From: Bacillus massiliglaciei
GTDB lineage: Bacteria; Bacillota; Bacilli; Bacillales; DSM-1321
Reading direction: 5' to 3'
DNA length: 64,000 bases
Assembly (NCBI RefSeq): GCF_900098925.1
Contig: NZ_LT622360.1
Coordinates: 387,136-451,135, forward strand
The notes under the pieces were generated by a model that worked only from the letters and a program-made list of their open reading frames with translations, was not told the origin of the DNA and made no database searches. A program made the position numbers and the translations under genes. Every line of letters starts with the position of its first letter. Positions within the stretch are counted from its first letter, which is position 1. This document shows positions 42,709 to 50,666 of the stretch, piece by piece.

Positions 42709-43875
42709 TTATTCCGCATGCTTTTTATTATTATTCAATAGGAATTTTTCAAGACGGTCCAAGGCTTCAGCAAGAGCAGACATCGAATAAGCATAAGAAA
42801 TTCTGAAATACCCTTCCCCAAGAGAAGAAAAGGCATCCCCCGGTACAACAGCAAGTCCTGCCTTTTCAACAAGCTGCAGACAGAATTCCAAAGAGTGCTC
42901 ATATCCTGCCGGAAGCTTAACGAAAAAATAAAAAGCGCCATCAGGCTTTACAACGTCAAGGTTCAAAGAGACAAGGCGCTGGTATACATAATCCCGTCTT
43001 TTGATATATTCAGCTTTCATAGGTGCTGCATCGTTTTTGCCTGCCGTCAATGCCTCGATAGCGGCCATTTGGGAAATAGACGATGCGCAGGTCACATTGT
43101 ACTGATGAACTTTTAAGATCTGACTGCATATGGCAGCCGGAGCGAACAATAAACCAATTCTCCAGCCTGTCATGGAGTGAGATTTCGAAAGACCATTCAG
43201 CACAATCGTCTGTTCCCTGAGAAAGGAGGCGATGGAGACGTGGGCCTGTTCATAAACCAGTTCGCTGTATATTTCATCTGCCAGAATAAATATATCTTTT
43301 CCGCGGATTAAATCAGCAATTTCTTTCAGTTCTTCCCCGGTCAGCGTAACCCCGGTCGGGTTTGACGGATAAGGTAGAACGAGACAGCGTGTTTGATCGG
43401 TCAGGTGCTTCTTAATAATATCCGCAGTTAAGCGAAAGCCGTTCTTTGTTGTATCAGCATGAACAGGCACAGCTCCGGCCATTTTTATGATCGGTTCATA
43501 GCCAGGATAAACCGGTCCTGGCAGAATTACTTCATTTCCTTCTTCTAAAATAGCTCTGAAGGTAATATCTATTGCTTCACTTGCCCCTGTGGTGACAATG
43601 ACTTCCTCTGTGGGAAGGTATGTGAGCCGGTATTTGTCCTGAACATAGCTGCAGGCTGCTTCACGAAGTTTCAAATATCCGGCATTATGGGTATAGACTG
43701 TGAAGTTATGATCAATTGCTTGTTTGGCAGCTTCTTTAATATGCTCCGGGGTAGGAAAATCGGGCTGTCCCAATGTTAGGGAGACTGTGTCCTCTATGTC
43801 CGCTACAAGGTTGTAGAATTTTCGAATTCCTGAAATTTCTACTGCCTTTACGCGAGGGTTCAGTAAATGTTCCAT
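42709..43875 (-). CDS. patA: N-acetyl-LL-diaminopimelate aminotransferase PatA
   Basis: 388-residue class I PLP aminotransferase. It makes N-acetyl-LL-diaminopimelate in the acetylated lysine/peptidoglycan pathway. Substrate-phosphate binding YPSNPTG near 168, cofactor Asp/Tyr in ILADEIYSEL, and the PLP-lysine in LSKSHSMTGWRIG near 232. The other acetylase-branch genes, dapD and the deacetylase, are at 62311-64000. Position before cheV agrees with B. subtilis. The 3' end abuts an IS remnant but the C-terminus appears complete. Confidence 0.93.
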   Translation of the reverse strand: MEHLLNPRVKAVEISGIRKFYNLVADIEDTVSLTLGQPDFPTPEHIKEAAKQAIDHNFTVYTHNAGYLKLREAACSYVQDKYRLTYLPTEEVIVTTGASEAIDITFRAILEEGNEVILPGPVYPGYEPIIKMAGAVPVHADTTKNGFRLTADIIKKHLTDQTRCLVLPYPSNPTGVTLTGEELKEIADLIRGKDIFILADEIYSELVYEQAHVSIASFLREQTIVLNGLSKSHSMTGWRIGLLFAPAAICSQILKVHQYNVTCASSISQMAAIEALTAGKNDAAPMKAEYIKRRDYVYQRLVSLNLDVVKPDGAFYFFVKLPAGYEHSLEFCLQLVEKAGLAVVPGDAFSSLGEGYFRISYAYSMSALAEALDRLEKFLLNNNKKHAE

Positions 43876-43998
43876 TATGTATATTCCTCCTTCTTTCTCT
43901 TACATTTTACCACTTTAGCATCTAATTAACGAATCGAAGTTTAACGGAGTGAGGAATACAGATATAATAGATAAGGGAGTGACAAAGGGGATGTTACT

Positions 43999-44976
43999 GT
44001 GATTCGCACATGTTTAATCGATAGAAACGATGAAATTATTTTGGATGTACCCATTGAAGAAATCGATCCAGAAAAAGTGAAATGGTACTGGGCGGATTTT
44101 GATCGTCCTGATCTTAATGAAATCGCTAAACTTTCCAGTTATTATCCATTTCATCAGCTGGCGGTTGAAGACTGTATTGATGATCATCTTCAAAGGCCAA
44201 AAATTAACTTTTATGAAGGCTACCATTTTTTAATTATTGATGCGTTAAGAGAGGATGGCACTCAGGTAACCGAGCTGGATATGTTTGTCAATCAAAAATG
44301 GATTGTAACCTACCATAAGGAGGAAGTACAGGAACTGAAGACGGTATGGGAGAAAATTCAGTCCAAGCCAAAAAAACCCAAAAATCCTATGGTTCTCATG
44401 CATCATCTAATAGATGAAGTGGTGGATCAGTATTTCCCGCAAGTATATGAAATAGAGTCCAGACTGAATGAATTAGAGGACAATACAAAGAATATCAGTG
44501 TCGCTGAGCTGATTGATCAGCTATTTGATCTTCGTTCTGATTTATCGCGTCTTCGCAGAACAATTCTGCCTATGAGGGATTTACTGTACCGGATGGTCTC
44601 CTCTGAGCGTCTGAATGCTCAGGAGCAGCATTTATATTTTACGGATGTATATGATCATCTGCTGAAATTGACAGAAATGGTGGAATCTTATCGCGAATTT
44701 TCATCAGATATCCGAGATAATTACCTATCTGTCAATTCAAACAATATGAATGAAACTATCATGACGCTTACTGTATTTACAACCATTTTCATGCCGCTTA
44801 CTTTTATTGCAGGCATATATGGGATGAACTTTGAAAAGATGCCTGAACTTAAGTGGGATTTTGGGTATTACATAGTTTTGGGGCTTATGGCCGCAATAAG
44901 TATACTGATGGCAGTATTCTTTTATAAAAAGGGCTGGATCTTTAGAACAAGCTCCCATAGGAATAAAAACAAATGA
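43999..44976 (+). CDS. corA: CorA family magnesium/cobalt transporter
   Basis: 325 residues. A large cytosolic N-terminal domain and long stalk helix are followed by two membrane segments. The selectivity motif GMNF is at residues 275-278 (YGMNFEKMPEL), and the C-terminal tail is basic. Starts at GTG with AAAGGGGATG ahead. Homopentameric Mg2+ channel in other bacteria. Monocistronic, ending about 110 bases before a bidirectional terminator. Confidence 0.95.
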   Translation: MIRTCLIDRNDEIILDVPIEEIDPEKVKWYWADFDRPDLNEIAKLSSYYPFHQLAVEDCIDDHLQRPKINFYEGYHFLIIDALREDGTQVTELDMFVNQKWIVTYHKEEVQELKTVWEKIQSKPKKPKNPMVLMHHLIDEVVDQYFPQVYEIESRLNELEDNTKNISVAELIDQLFDLRSDLSRLRRTILPMRDLLYRMVSSERLNAQEQHLYFTDVYDHLLKLTEMVESYREFSSDIRDNYLSVNSNNMNETIMTLTVFTTIFMPLTFIAGIYGMNFEKMPELKWDFGYYIVLGLMAAISILMAVFFYKKGWIFRTSSHRNKNK

Positions 44977-45128
44977 AGAAAAGGCTGGATTGGAGTTAAG
45001 GGAAAAAGTACGAGGGATTGACGCCAGGCTCGAACCATGAAACTGAAAGCACACCTTACACAGAAATTCATGAAGAATAAGCAAAAGGACATCCAATTTC
45101 TCAGTGAGAATTGGATGTCCTTTATTTT
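44977..45128 (+). terminator. Terminator region after corA, with a diverged repeat
   Basis: The hairpin AAAAGGACATCCAATT.../...AATTGGATGTCCTTTT is at 45083-45125. The 100 bases before it, including AAGGGAAAAAGTACG and CAGGCTCGAACC, resemble the stretch before the terminator at 21611, suggesting two copies of one extragenic repeat. Confidence 0.75.
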
Positions 45129-45143
45129 TACTTGACTCAAGTT

Positions 45144-46355
45144 TTACGACTGCTGTTTAAGGAGCAGGCTTTTAGAAAGTTCTTTATCTTTTCTTCCGTG
45201 AAGAAAGAAGTACAGGATGACAGAAATAACAATTACAGCTGACATGGTTTCAAACAGCCCGCGATATCCAATCAATGGAACAAAGAAACCAAGTAAGTAT
45301 GGTCCTAAACCAAGTCCTAAGTCGAGAAATACAAAATAGGTTGAAGTAGCAAGACCCATACGGTGGGAAGGTGTTACTTTAATGGCCAATGCCTGTGCAC
45401 ATGATTGGAAGTTCCCATAACCAAGACCGATAATGGCACCGGCAGCAAGTAAAACCCAGCCATAATTAGCTTGGCTGAAAACAAACATGCCAATTGCGAA
45501 AAAAATTAGGGCCGGATAAGCTACGATATTTGCTCCTTTAATATCCATCAATCGGCCGGTGAATGGTCTTGAGAGCAAAATGACAATTGCATAAACAAGG
45601 AAATAGAAGCTTGAGGCCTCTACTAGATCTATTTCTTCGGCATAGACTGTTAAAAAAGATAGGATTCCGGAATAAGCAAATGCAGCTACAAGCATGACGA
45701 TGGCAATAGGAATCGCCCGGTATTCAAAGTAATTGGCCAAAGAAAATCGTTTGGAGACCATTTCTTTTTTCGCAGATTCCGGTTTTTCAATTTTAGGAAC
45801 ACGAACAACAAATGAAATGGCCAAACTTATTGCCGCCAAGACAATGGAAAAAACAAAAATAGTGCTGTAAGTTGTATATTGGCTTAATAAAATTCCCACT
45901 AAAGGACCTACTGCGGTAGACATTACGATACTGAGACTGAAATAACCAATACCTTCTCCTTTGCGGTTGGCCGGGATAATGTTAGCAATAATGGCTCCTG
46001 TTATAGTACTGGCCATACCAATGGCAATACCATGGAGTAAGCGGACCGTAATCAGTAAAGGCACTGTGGACGCTCCAAAATAAAGAGCTGTAATTAAGAC
46101 ATTACAGGACAAGCCGACTAACAAGATTTTTTTATTATTAAATAGCTCACTGATCCGTCCGGCGGCCAGTCTTCCCACTAAAGAACCAATGATAAATATA
46201 CTGGCAATCAGGCCGGCTGTACTGGTGCTTGCTTGAAAGTGTTTTGAAGCATATGGTGCCATGGTTACCAGCAGTAAATACATGGACAAGGTCAGAAAAA
46301 AAGTGATAACAGATACAATGATGAAATCCTTTGTCCAAAGTTTTTCTTTTTTCAT
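45144..46355 (-). CDS. MFS drug/solute efflux transporter
   Basis: 403 residues, 12 membrane segments. Motif A appears as GRLAAGRISELFNNKKIL after segment 2, and the segment 5 motif C-like VGPLVGILLSQ is present, indicating an antiporter of the DHA1 group. It is 9 bases downstream of a MarR regulator and almost certainly co-transcribed with it. The substrate is unknown. B. subtilis has ykuC (MFS) in this region, but the MarR partner makes orthology doubtful, so no symbol is given. TTG ahead is not needed: ATG with GGAGGCAAAC is good. Confidence 0.88.
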   Translation of the reverse strand: MKKEKLWTKDFIIVSVITFFLTLSMYLLLVTMAPYASKHFQASTSTAGLIASIFIIGSLVGRLAAGRISELFNNKKILLVGLSCNVLITALYFGASTVPLLITVRLLHGIAIGMASTITGAIIANIIPANRKGEGIGYFSLSIVMSTAVGPLVGILLSQYTTYSTIFVFSIVLAAISLAISFVVRVPKIEKPESAKKEMVSKRFSLANYFEYRAIPIAIVMLVAAFAYSGILSFLTVYAEEIDLVEASSFYFLVYAIVILLSRPFTGRLMDIKGANIVAYPALIFFAIGMFVFSQANYGWVLLAAGAIIGLGYGNFQSCAQALAIKVTPSHRMGLATSTYFVFLDLGLGLGPYLLGFFVPLIGYRGLFETMSAVIVISVILYFFLHGRKDKELSKSLLLKQQS

Positions 46356-46364
46356 GTTTGCCTC

Positions 46365-46784
46365 CTATTTTAATAAGTTATTACGTGCAATTTTTATAAT
46401 GCGGTTAACCTGCTGTATTTCTTCTTCGTTAATTCCTTGCAGGGCGTGCTTTTGTAAATGGCTGATTTCCTCTGCTGCCTTTTTGTAAGTTGCTGTTCCA
46501 AGATCTGTCAGAAAGAGTTTTTTCTCACGCTTATCTTTTCCGGCTATAACCCCTATATAGCCGAGTTCATGCAGTTTTTTTAGAATAGGCGTAATCGTCG
46601 GTTTCTCGACAGACTGACGGACTGCGATCTCTGCAGAGGTAATGGGAGCTTCATGAAAGAGAAGAACCAGTACAGACCATTGAGCTGCATATAGCTGGTA
46701 TTTCGCTAAGCAAGAGTTTAATTTAGTCGTATAATGTCTCAGTAGCATTGCGTGTTGTGTGAAAAATTCCTGGTTCTGTTTCAT
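46365..46784 (-). CDS. MarR-family repressor of the adjacent MFS gene
   Basis: 139 residues. Winged-helix recognition SAEIAVRQSVEKPTITPILKKLHELGYI (residues 66-93) and wing GKDKREKKLFLTDLG. AAAGGAGAG precedes the ATG. A perfect palindrome overlaps the start region of its promoter (46801-46817), so it probably represses itself and the transporter until a ligand binds. The pair is a typical inducible efflux cassette; inducer unknown. Confidence 0.9.
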   Translation of the reverse strand: MKQNQEFFTQHAMLLRHYTTKLNSCLAKYQLYAAQWSVLVLLFHEAPITSAEIAVRQSVEKPTITPILKKLHELGYIGVIAGKDKREKKLFLTDLGTATYKKAAEEISHLQKHALQGINEEEIQQVNRIIKIARNNLLK

Positions 46785-46800
46785 ATATCTCTCCTTTAAA

Positions 46801-46855
46801 TTAGTTAGGCTAACTAACGATATTAAATATTAGCACATATTATCATTGATAGCAA
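46801..46855 (-). promoter_or_regulatory. marR-MFS promoter and palindromic operator
   Basis: On the minus strand, -35 TTGCTA (46850-46855) and -10 TAATAT (46827-46832) with a 17-base spacer. Operator TTAGTTAG-C-CTAACTAA (46801-46817), a perfect 8-base inverted repeat with a one-base centre, lies where transcription starts. This is the usual arrangement for MarR autorepression. Confidence 0.85.
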
Positions 46856-46882
46856 GATTCTTCCTATATTTAATGAAGGCTA

Positions 46883-46909
46883 TTAAGAATAGCAGATTTT
46901 TGCCGAAAA
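46883..46909 (+). promoter_or_regulatory. SigD-type motility promoter of cheV
   Basis: TTAA (46883-46886), 15 bases, GCCGAAAA (46902-46909), close to the SigD consensus TAAA-N15-GCCGATAT. It lies 87 bases before the cheV start. Confidence 0.7.
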
Positions 46910-46995
46910 AAAGGGGGAAGGTATGACTTTGAAATAAAAATTAATCATCAGCATTGAAAACGTGCTGGATAAAGTGCTGCATAGGAGAGAGTAAA

Positions 46996-47898
46996 ATGGA
47001 GAATAAAGGTATATTGCTTGAGAGCGGGACGAATGAATTAGAAATCGTTGAGTTTGGAATCGGTCATAATAAATTTGGGATTAACGTCATAAAAGTGAAA
47101 GAAATCATCAACCCAGTCCAGATTACGACCGTGCCTCATGCCCATCAAAATGTCGAAGGGATTATTGAACTGAGAGGGGAGGTTCTTCCTGTCATTGACG
47201 TGGCGCGTGCCCTTGGCTTTCCGAAATCTGAAAATCCGGAACAGGACAAATTTATTGTATCTGAATTCAATCAGCAAAAAATTGTATTCCATGTACATAC
47301 AGTGACACAAATCCATCGCGTTTCCTGGACTCAAATTGAAAAGCCTTCTAATATGTATCAGGGCTTAGAAAGCCAAATAACAGGAATCATTAAACTGAAT
47401 GGGGAAATGGTGCTGCTGCTAGATTTTGAAAAAATAGTCGTGGAAATCAATCCGGAATCAGGGATCAATGTCCAGCAAATCAGAAAACTGGGAGAACGGC
47501 CTAATTCTGAGAAAAGAATTGTCTTGGCTGAAGATTCTCCTTTATTAAGAAAGCTGCTGTTCGATACGCTTTCTGAGGCAGGTTTCCGGCATTTAGAGTT
47601 TTTTGAAAATGGGAAAGATGCTTTGGCTTTTTTGGAAGGTCTTGTGGATGAAGGAAAAGACATCGCAAAGGAAGTACATCTTCTGATAACGGATATCGAA
47701 ATGCCTCAAATGGACGGTCATCATCTGACTAAACGAATAAAAGAACATGAAACCCTTTCAGAAATCCCAGTTATTATCTTTTCGTCCTTAATTACAGACA
47801 GTTTAAGGCATAAAGGCAATATGGTCGGAGCCGATGGGCAGATCAGCAAGCCTGAGATTGCAAAGCTGATAGAGATGATTGATCAATTCGCGTTATAA
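46996..47898 (+). CDS. cheV: Chemotaxis coupling/response protein CheV
   Basis: 300 residues. N-terminal CheW-like domain (about 12-150) couples receptors to CheA: FGINVIKVKEIINP, VEGIIELRGEVLPVIDV. C-terminal receiver domain (about 172-300) has phosphorylated Asp233 in LLITDIEMPQMDG, acid pocket LAEDSPL and Lys in QISKPEI. CheV~P adapts the chemotaxis response in B. subtilis. The start is at MENKGILL with AGGAGAGAG nine bases ahead; 14 codons upstream are open but not needed. A SigD-type promoter lies upstream. Confidence 0.95.
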   Translation: MENKGILLESGTNELEIVEFGIGHNKFGINVIKVKEIINPVQITTVPHAHQNVEGIIELRGEVLPVIDVARALGFPKSENPEQDKFIVSEFNQQKIVFHVHTVTQIHRVSWTQIEKPSNMYQGLESQITGIIKLNGEMVLLLDFEKIVVEINPESGINVQQIRKLGERPNSEKRIVLAEDSPLLRKLLFDTLSEAGFRHLEFFENGKDALAFLEGLVDEGKDIAKEVHLLITDIEMPQMDGHHLTKRIKEHETLSEIPVIIFSSLITDSLRHKGNMVGADGQISKPEIAKLIEMIDQFAL

Positions 47899-47955
47899 GT
47901 TTGGGCGTTATTGCTAGTGAAGCAACTGTGTTCCTTTTTTTCATTAGAGTTAGTA

Positions 47956-47999
47956 AAACACTTAGGAGCGGACCGTGTACGGCCCGCTCCTAAGTGTTT
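47956..47999. terminator. Strong hairpin between cheV and ykyB
   Basis: AAACACTTAGGAGCGG/CCGCTCCTAAGTGTTT perfect arms. The T-run is weak on the plus strand and TTTTA on the minus, so it serves the convergent pair. Confidence 0.8.
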
Positions 48000-48020
48000 G
48001 GACTTATTGGCGAATCTGCT

Positions 48021-48527
48021 TCAATATTTTGATCCTTTACTGAGAAAGGTTGAAGGAAAAGGATTTTGATAATTTTTTGAAGCTGGCTTAACTTTCTGGA
48101 ATTTTATTTTATCAGCTGTGTTCTTAAAGGACGGATGCTCTGCTTGTCCCACATAAGACTCCAGTATATGCTTAGCTTTTGAAAGGGATAGAATGGTTTT
48201 AGGATTTCGGGTGTTAGCCGAGCGGTTGCCCAAGTGAGGAAGCGATTTTAGGTCATCCTTAGCAGGAGGAAGATGAAATGTGTATTCCCCGCATGAAATG
48301 ATAACATCAGACTGCTGTGCGGCAAACCGAGGATTATCAGAGTAGTGAAGGCCGATTTTTTTTGCTTTGCCTTCCGCTATCATTTTATTTAAAGCCCTTT
48401 TTTTTAATTGATATAAATATTTTGGGTCCAACGCTGTTTTTGCATGTTTATTTACAATAAAAACGGCTGGGGCTAATAATTCCGGCAATATCTCATTCTC
48501 CTCTGAATGACCCTTCGTTTGATTCAT
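48021..48527 (-). CDS. ykyB: YkyB family protein
   Basis: 168 residues, soluble and basic. Family features: ELLAPAVFIVNKHAKTALDPKYLYQLKKRALNKMI (read in parts, residues 17-50), GLHYSDNPRFAAQQSDVIISCGEYTFHLP, and HLGNRSANTRNPK. Function unknown. AGGAGCTTCAAGC precedes the ATG. Convergent to cheV, as in B. subtilis. Confidence 0.9.
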   Translation of the reverse strand: MNQTKGHSEENEILPELLAPAVFIVNKHAKTALDPKYLYQLKKRALNKMIAEGKAKKIGLHYSDNPRFAAQQSDVIISCGEYTFHLPPAKDDLKSLPHLGNRSANTRNPKTILSLSKAKHILESYVGQAEHPSFKNTADKIKFQKVKPASKNYQNPFPSTFLSKGSKY

Positions 48528-49101
48528 GCTTGAAGCTCCTTTTCTTAGTAGCCATTATGGCAAATATTATTCTTTACTTCATTATATATTTTATAAATTT
48601 GTACCTCTCATATTATATCACTTCCCAAAAGATAAGAAAGAGAAACAAAAATTTGTGAAATTTATGTTTTTGTGTCCTTCCATATAAGACTGGTCTGCAA
48701 TAATTTCTCGCTTCCTATGGCCGTCCCTGCAGAAAACTCAGCTTATTCTCTAAGAGGCGGAGCAGTCTATGCCTTTCTTTCAATCCGGATTTAAAATAAA
48801 TTGAGAAAAAGAAGCACTAAATGGATCAATAGGTTTTTCGAAAAGTCTTCATTAGAGTGTATGTATAGCTCTGAAGGAACATGCTGAGATAAAACGGCTG
48901 CTGAGTCCCAGGTTAAGTAAATCGGGGATTTCTGGATTTCTTCTATTAAATAAAAAGACAAAAGCTATCAAGAGAATGCTCTCAATACTTTTGTCATTTC
49001 AAGCGCACAAGCCTTCTTATCTTTTTGCAATGAATATAAAAACCAATTGATAATGTCCAACTGGCCCAGGTCTTGTCTATTTAGCTGCGGACAGCTCAGC
49101 A
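48528..49101. other. Long intergenic region without a supported gene
   Basis: Holds the ykyB promoter region at 48540-48660 (AT-rich), then 48690-48940 with no ORF that has a ribosome site, and a minus-strand terminator at 48951-48996. In B. subtilis ykuC and ykuD lie in this interval; I see no trace of either. Confidence 0.5.
48951..48996 (-). terminator. Terminator of the Tyr/Pro-rich protein gene
   Basis: GACAAAAG...CTTTTGTC outer arms and GAGAG/CTCTC inner arms, followed by TTTTTATT on the minus strand. Confidence 0.75.
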
Positions 49102-49347
49102 CTATCCGATTCTGTATCCAGGGTAGGGAGGATAGGCAGGATACGGAGTGGGGTAGACTGGATAGGCTGGAGGGTACGGCGGATACACAGGCGGCCTGTT
49201 GAAGAAGAAAGGGCTGGCAGCCAATCCAGTAACTCCGCCTAATAAAAATGGGAAGAGGAAAGGGAAAAAGCGATCTTGGTCTCCGTATCCATTTCTATTC
49301 ATTGCCGGATAATGGAGAGGGTAGGAAGGATAATAGATGGGTTGCAT
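49102..49347 (-). CDS. Tyr/Pro-rich small protein, spore-coat-like
   Basis: 81 residues. The N-terminal part (MQPIYYPSYPLHYPAMNRNG) and the last 30 residues consist of YPPYP/YPxYP repeats; between them lies one hydrophobic stretch, FFPFLFPFLLGGVTGLAA. Such composition is usual for Bacillus coat or exosporium-associated proteins, where Tyr can be crosslinked. AAGGAGGTATTTC precedes the ATG. No family name can be given. The minus-strand terminator at 48951 would end its transcript. Confidence 0.75.
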   Translation of the reverse strand: MQPIYYPSYPLHYPAMNRNGYGDQDRFFPFLFPFLLGGVTGLAASPFFFNRPPVYPPYPPAYPVYPTPYPAYPPYPGYRIG

Positions 49348-49527
49348 GAAATACCTCCTTTTTCTCTGTCTCTTTCTTTATAATGTATGTTTTTATGTCA
49401 AAATAGGAGCCTGTCTTATAGCAGATATTGATGAGAGAAGAAGTTTGAAAGAAGAAGGGCTTCGAAGTCTTTGCAGCCAAAGGATGATTTGCAACCGCTA
49501 GTAAGGGTGAAGATGAACTCCACATCC
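49348..49527. other. Intergenic region upstream of the coat-like gene
   Basis: No gene supported. Promoter of the minus-strand gene expected within 49370-49420 (AT-rich). Confidence 0.35.
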
Positions 49528-49559
49528 AAAAAGCCATGAAAATATGTCATGGCTTTTTA
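49528..49559. terminator. Terminator between ykuE and the coat-like gene
   Basis: AAAAAGCCATGA...TGTCATGGCTTTTT hairpin; lies 80 bases after the ykuE stop with T-runs on both strands. Confidence 0.8.
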
Positions 49560-49636
49560 GGTTTCAAGAAATTTCATGTGTTTCATTTTCAAAGGAAATG
49601 CTATAATGCATGAAGGAATCCTTTTTTAAAATGATT

Positions 49637-50495
49637 TTAAATAGAGAATTCATATACCGTTATTTCCGGCCGGGATAAAAAGCGATAAGGGAGACGTGTA
49701 GTACCCAATCCTCGGTTGACATGTAACTGTAAATTATCAATAATATAAGTTCCTTCCCGATATTTCTCGGAATAGGGAGGGGTAACAAGGGCGCCCGCAA
49801 ACGGAATCTGAATCTGTCCTCCATGACTGTGCCCGCTTAATTGCAGCTGTACTTTAAAGTCTTTTGCATGATCGGCAAGGTCTGGAGCGTGTGAGAGTAA
49901 GACCGTATACAGATTTCCTGGTATTGTGCCGAGTGCCTGTTCCATATCGGGAGTACCCAGCATAGGCTCATCGATTCCTGCAATGTAAATCTTCTCTGAA
50001 GATAGCAAGGTGACAGGCTTATATGTATTTTGAAGCAGAGAGAAACCTGATTTCTCCATAATCTCCCGATAGGAGTCTGAACCATTACCGCCATGATCGT
50101 GGTTGCCAAATACACAAAACTTTCCTAGAGGCGCTTTTAATTGCCGAAGAAGAGGGATGATTTTTTCTTTGTGGATATATTCGTCAGGTGCGTCCATTAA
50201 ATCTCCTGTGAAAAAGAGGATCTCTGGTTCAAAGGTATTTATTTTGCTGATGACTTCCTGCAAATCCTTTAGCTGAAATTGGAAACCAAGATGGGTGTCA
50301 CTGAATTGAATCATTTTCATGCCGTGAAAACCTTTAGGAACCAGCTTGTTTTTAATTTCGAGATGTTGGATCTCCAGCCAGTTGGGCTCTATGTCCTTAG
50401 CGTAGTATCGGCCTCCGACTCCTGCGCCAGTGACAGCAGCAGCCAAACCAAGGCTTTTTTTTTAAAAAGGAACGGCGAGATATTTTCTTGTCCAT
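49637..50495 (-). pseudogene. ykuE: Tat-exported metallophosphoesterase YkuE, frameshifted in the signal peptide
   Basis: Calcineurin-like phosphoesterase exported folded by the Tat system; B. subtilis YkuE is a known Tat substrate bound to the wall. The ATG at 50495 opens MDKKISRRSFLKK, the twin-arginine motif, but the next A-run has nine bases (50455-50463) where eight keep frame. After it, LGLAAAVTGAGVGG and the mature enzyme are intact, with metal sites FSDTHLG, GDLMDAP, GNHDHGG and LSGHSHGGQ. The internal ATG at 50446 would give a protein without the Tat motif. A one-base length error in a long A-run, or phase variation, are both possible. Confidence 0.85.
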
Positions 50496-50666
50496 AATTA
50501 TCAACCTATCTAAATCAAATTGTTACTTTCCCATATTATCAAAGAAACGATATAAATAGAAGAATATATTCATAGCAAGTATATTACATATTCATTTACT
50601 TTTATTACGAAAAAATACATGTGAGTTACAGGCTTCATTCGAGCACTTATCCTGGAGGTACCATAA

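Noticed and set aside
45144-46355. Assignment of the MFS gene as ykuC
   Set aside because: Region is right, but the MarR partner and inverted position relative to cheV make orthology unsupported.
48720-48800. 26-codon ORF MAVPAENSAYSLRGG... on the plus strand
   Set aside because: No ribosome site and no neighbour context.
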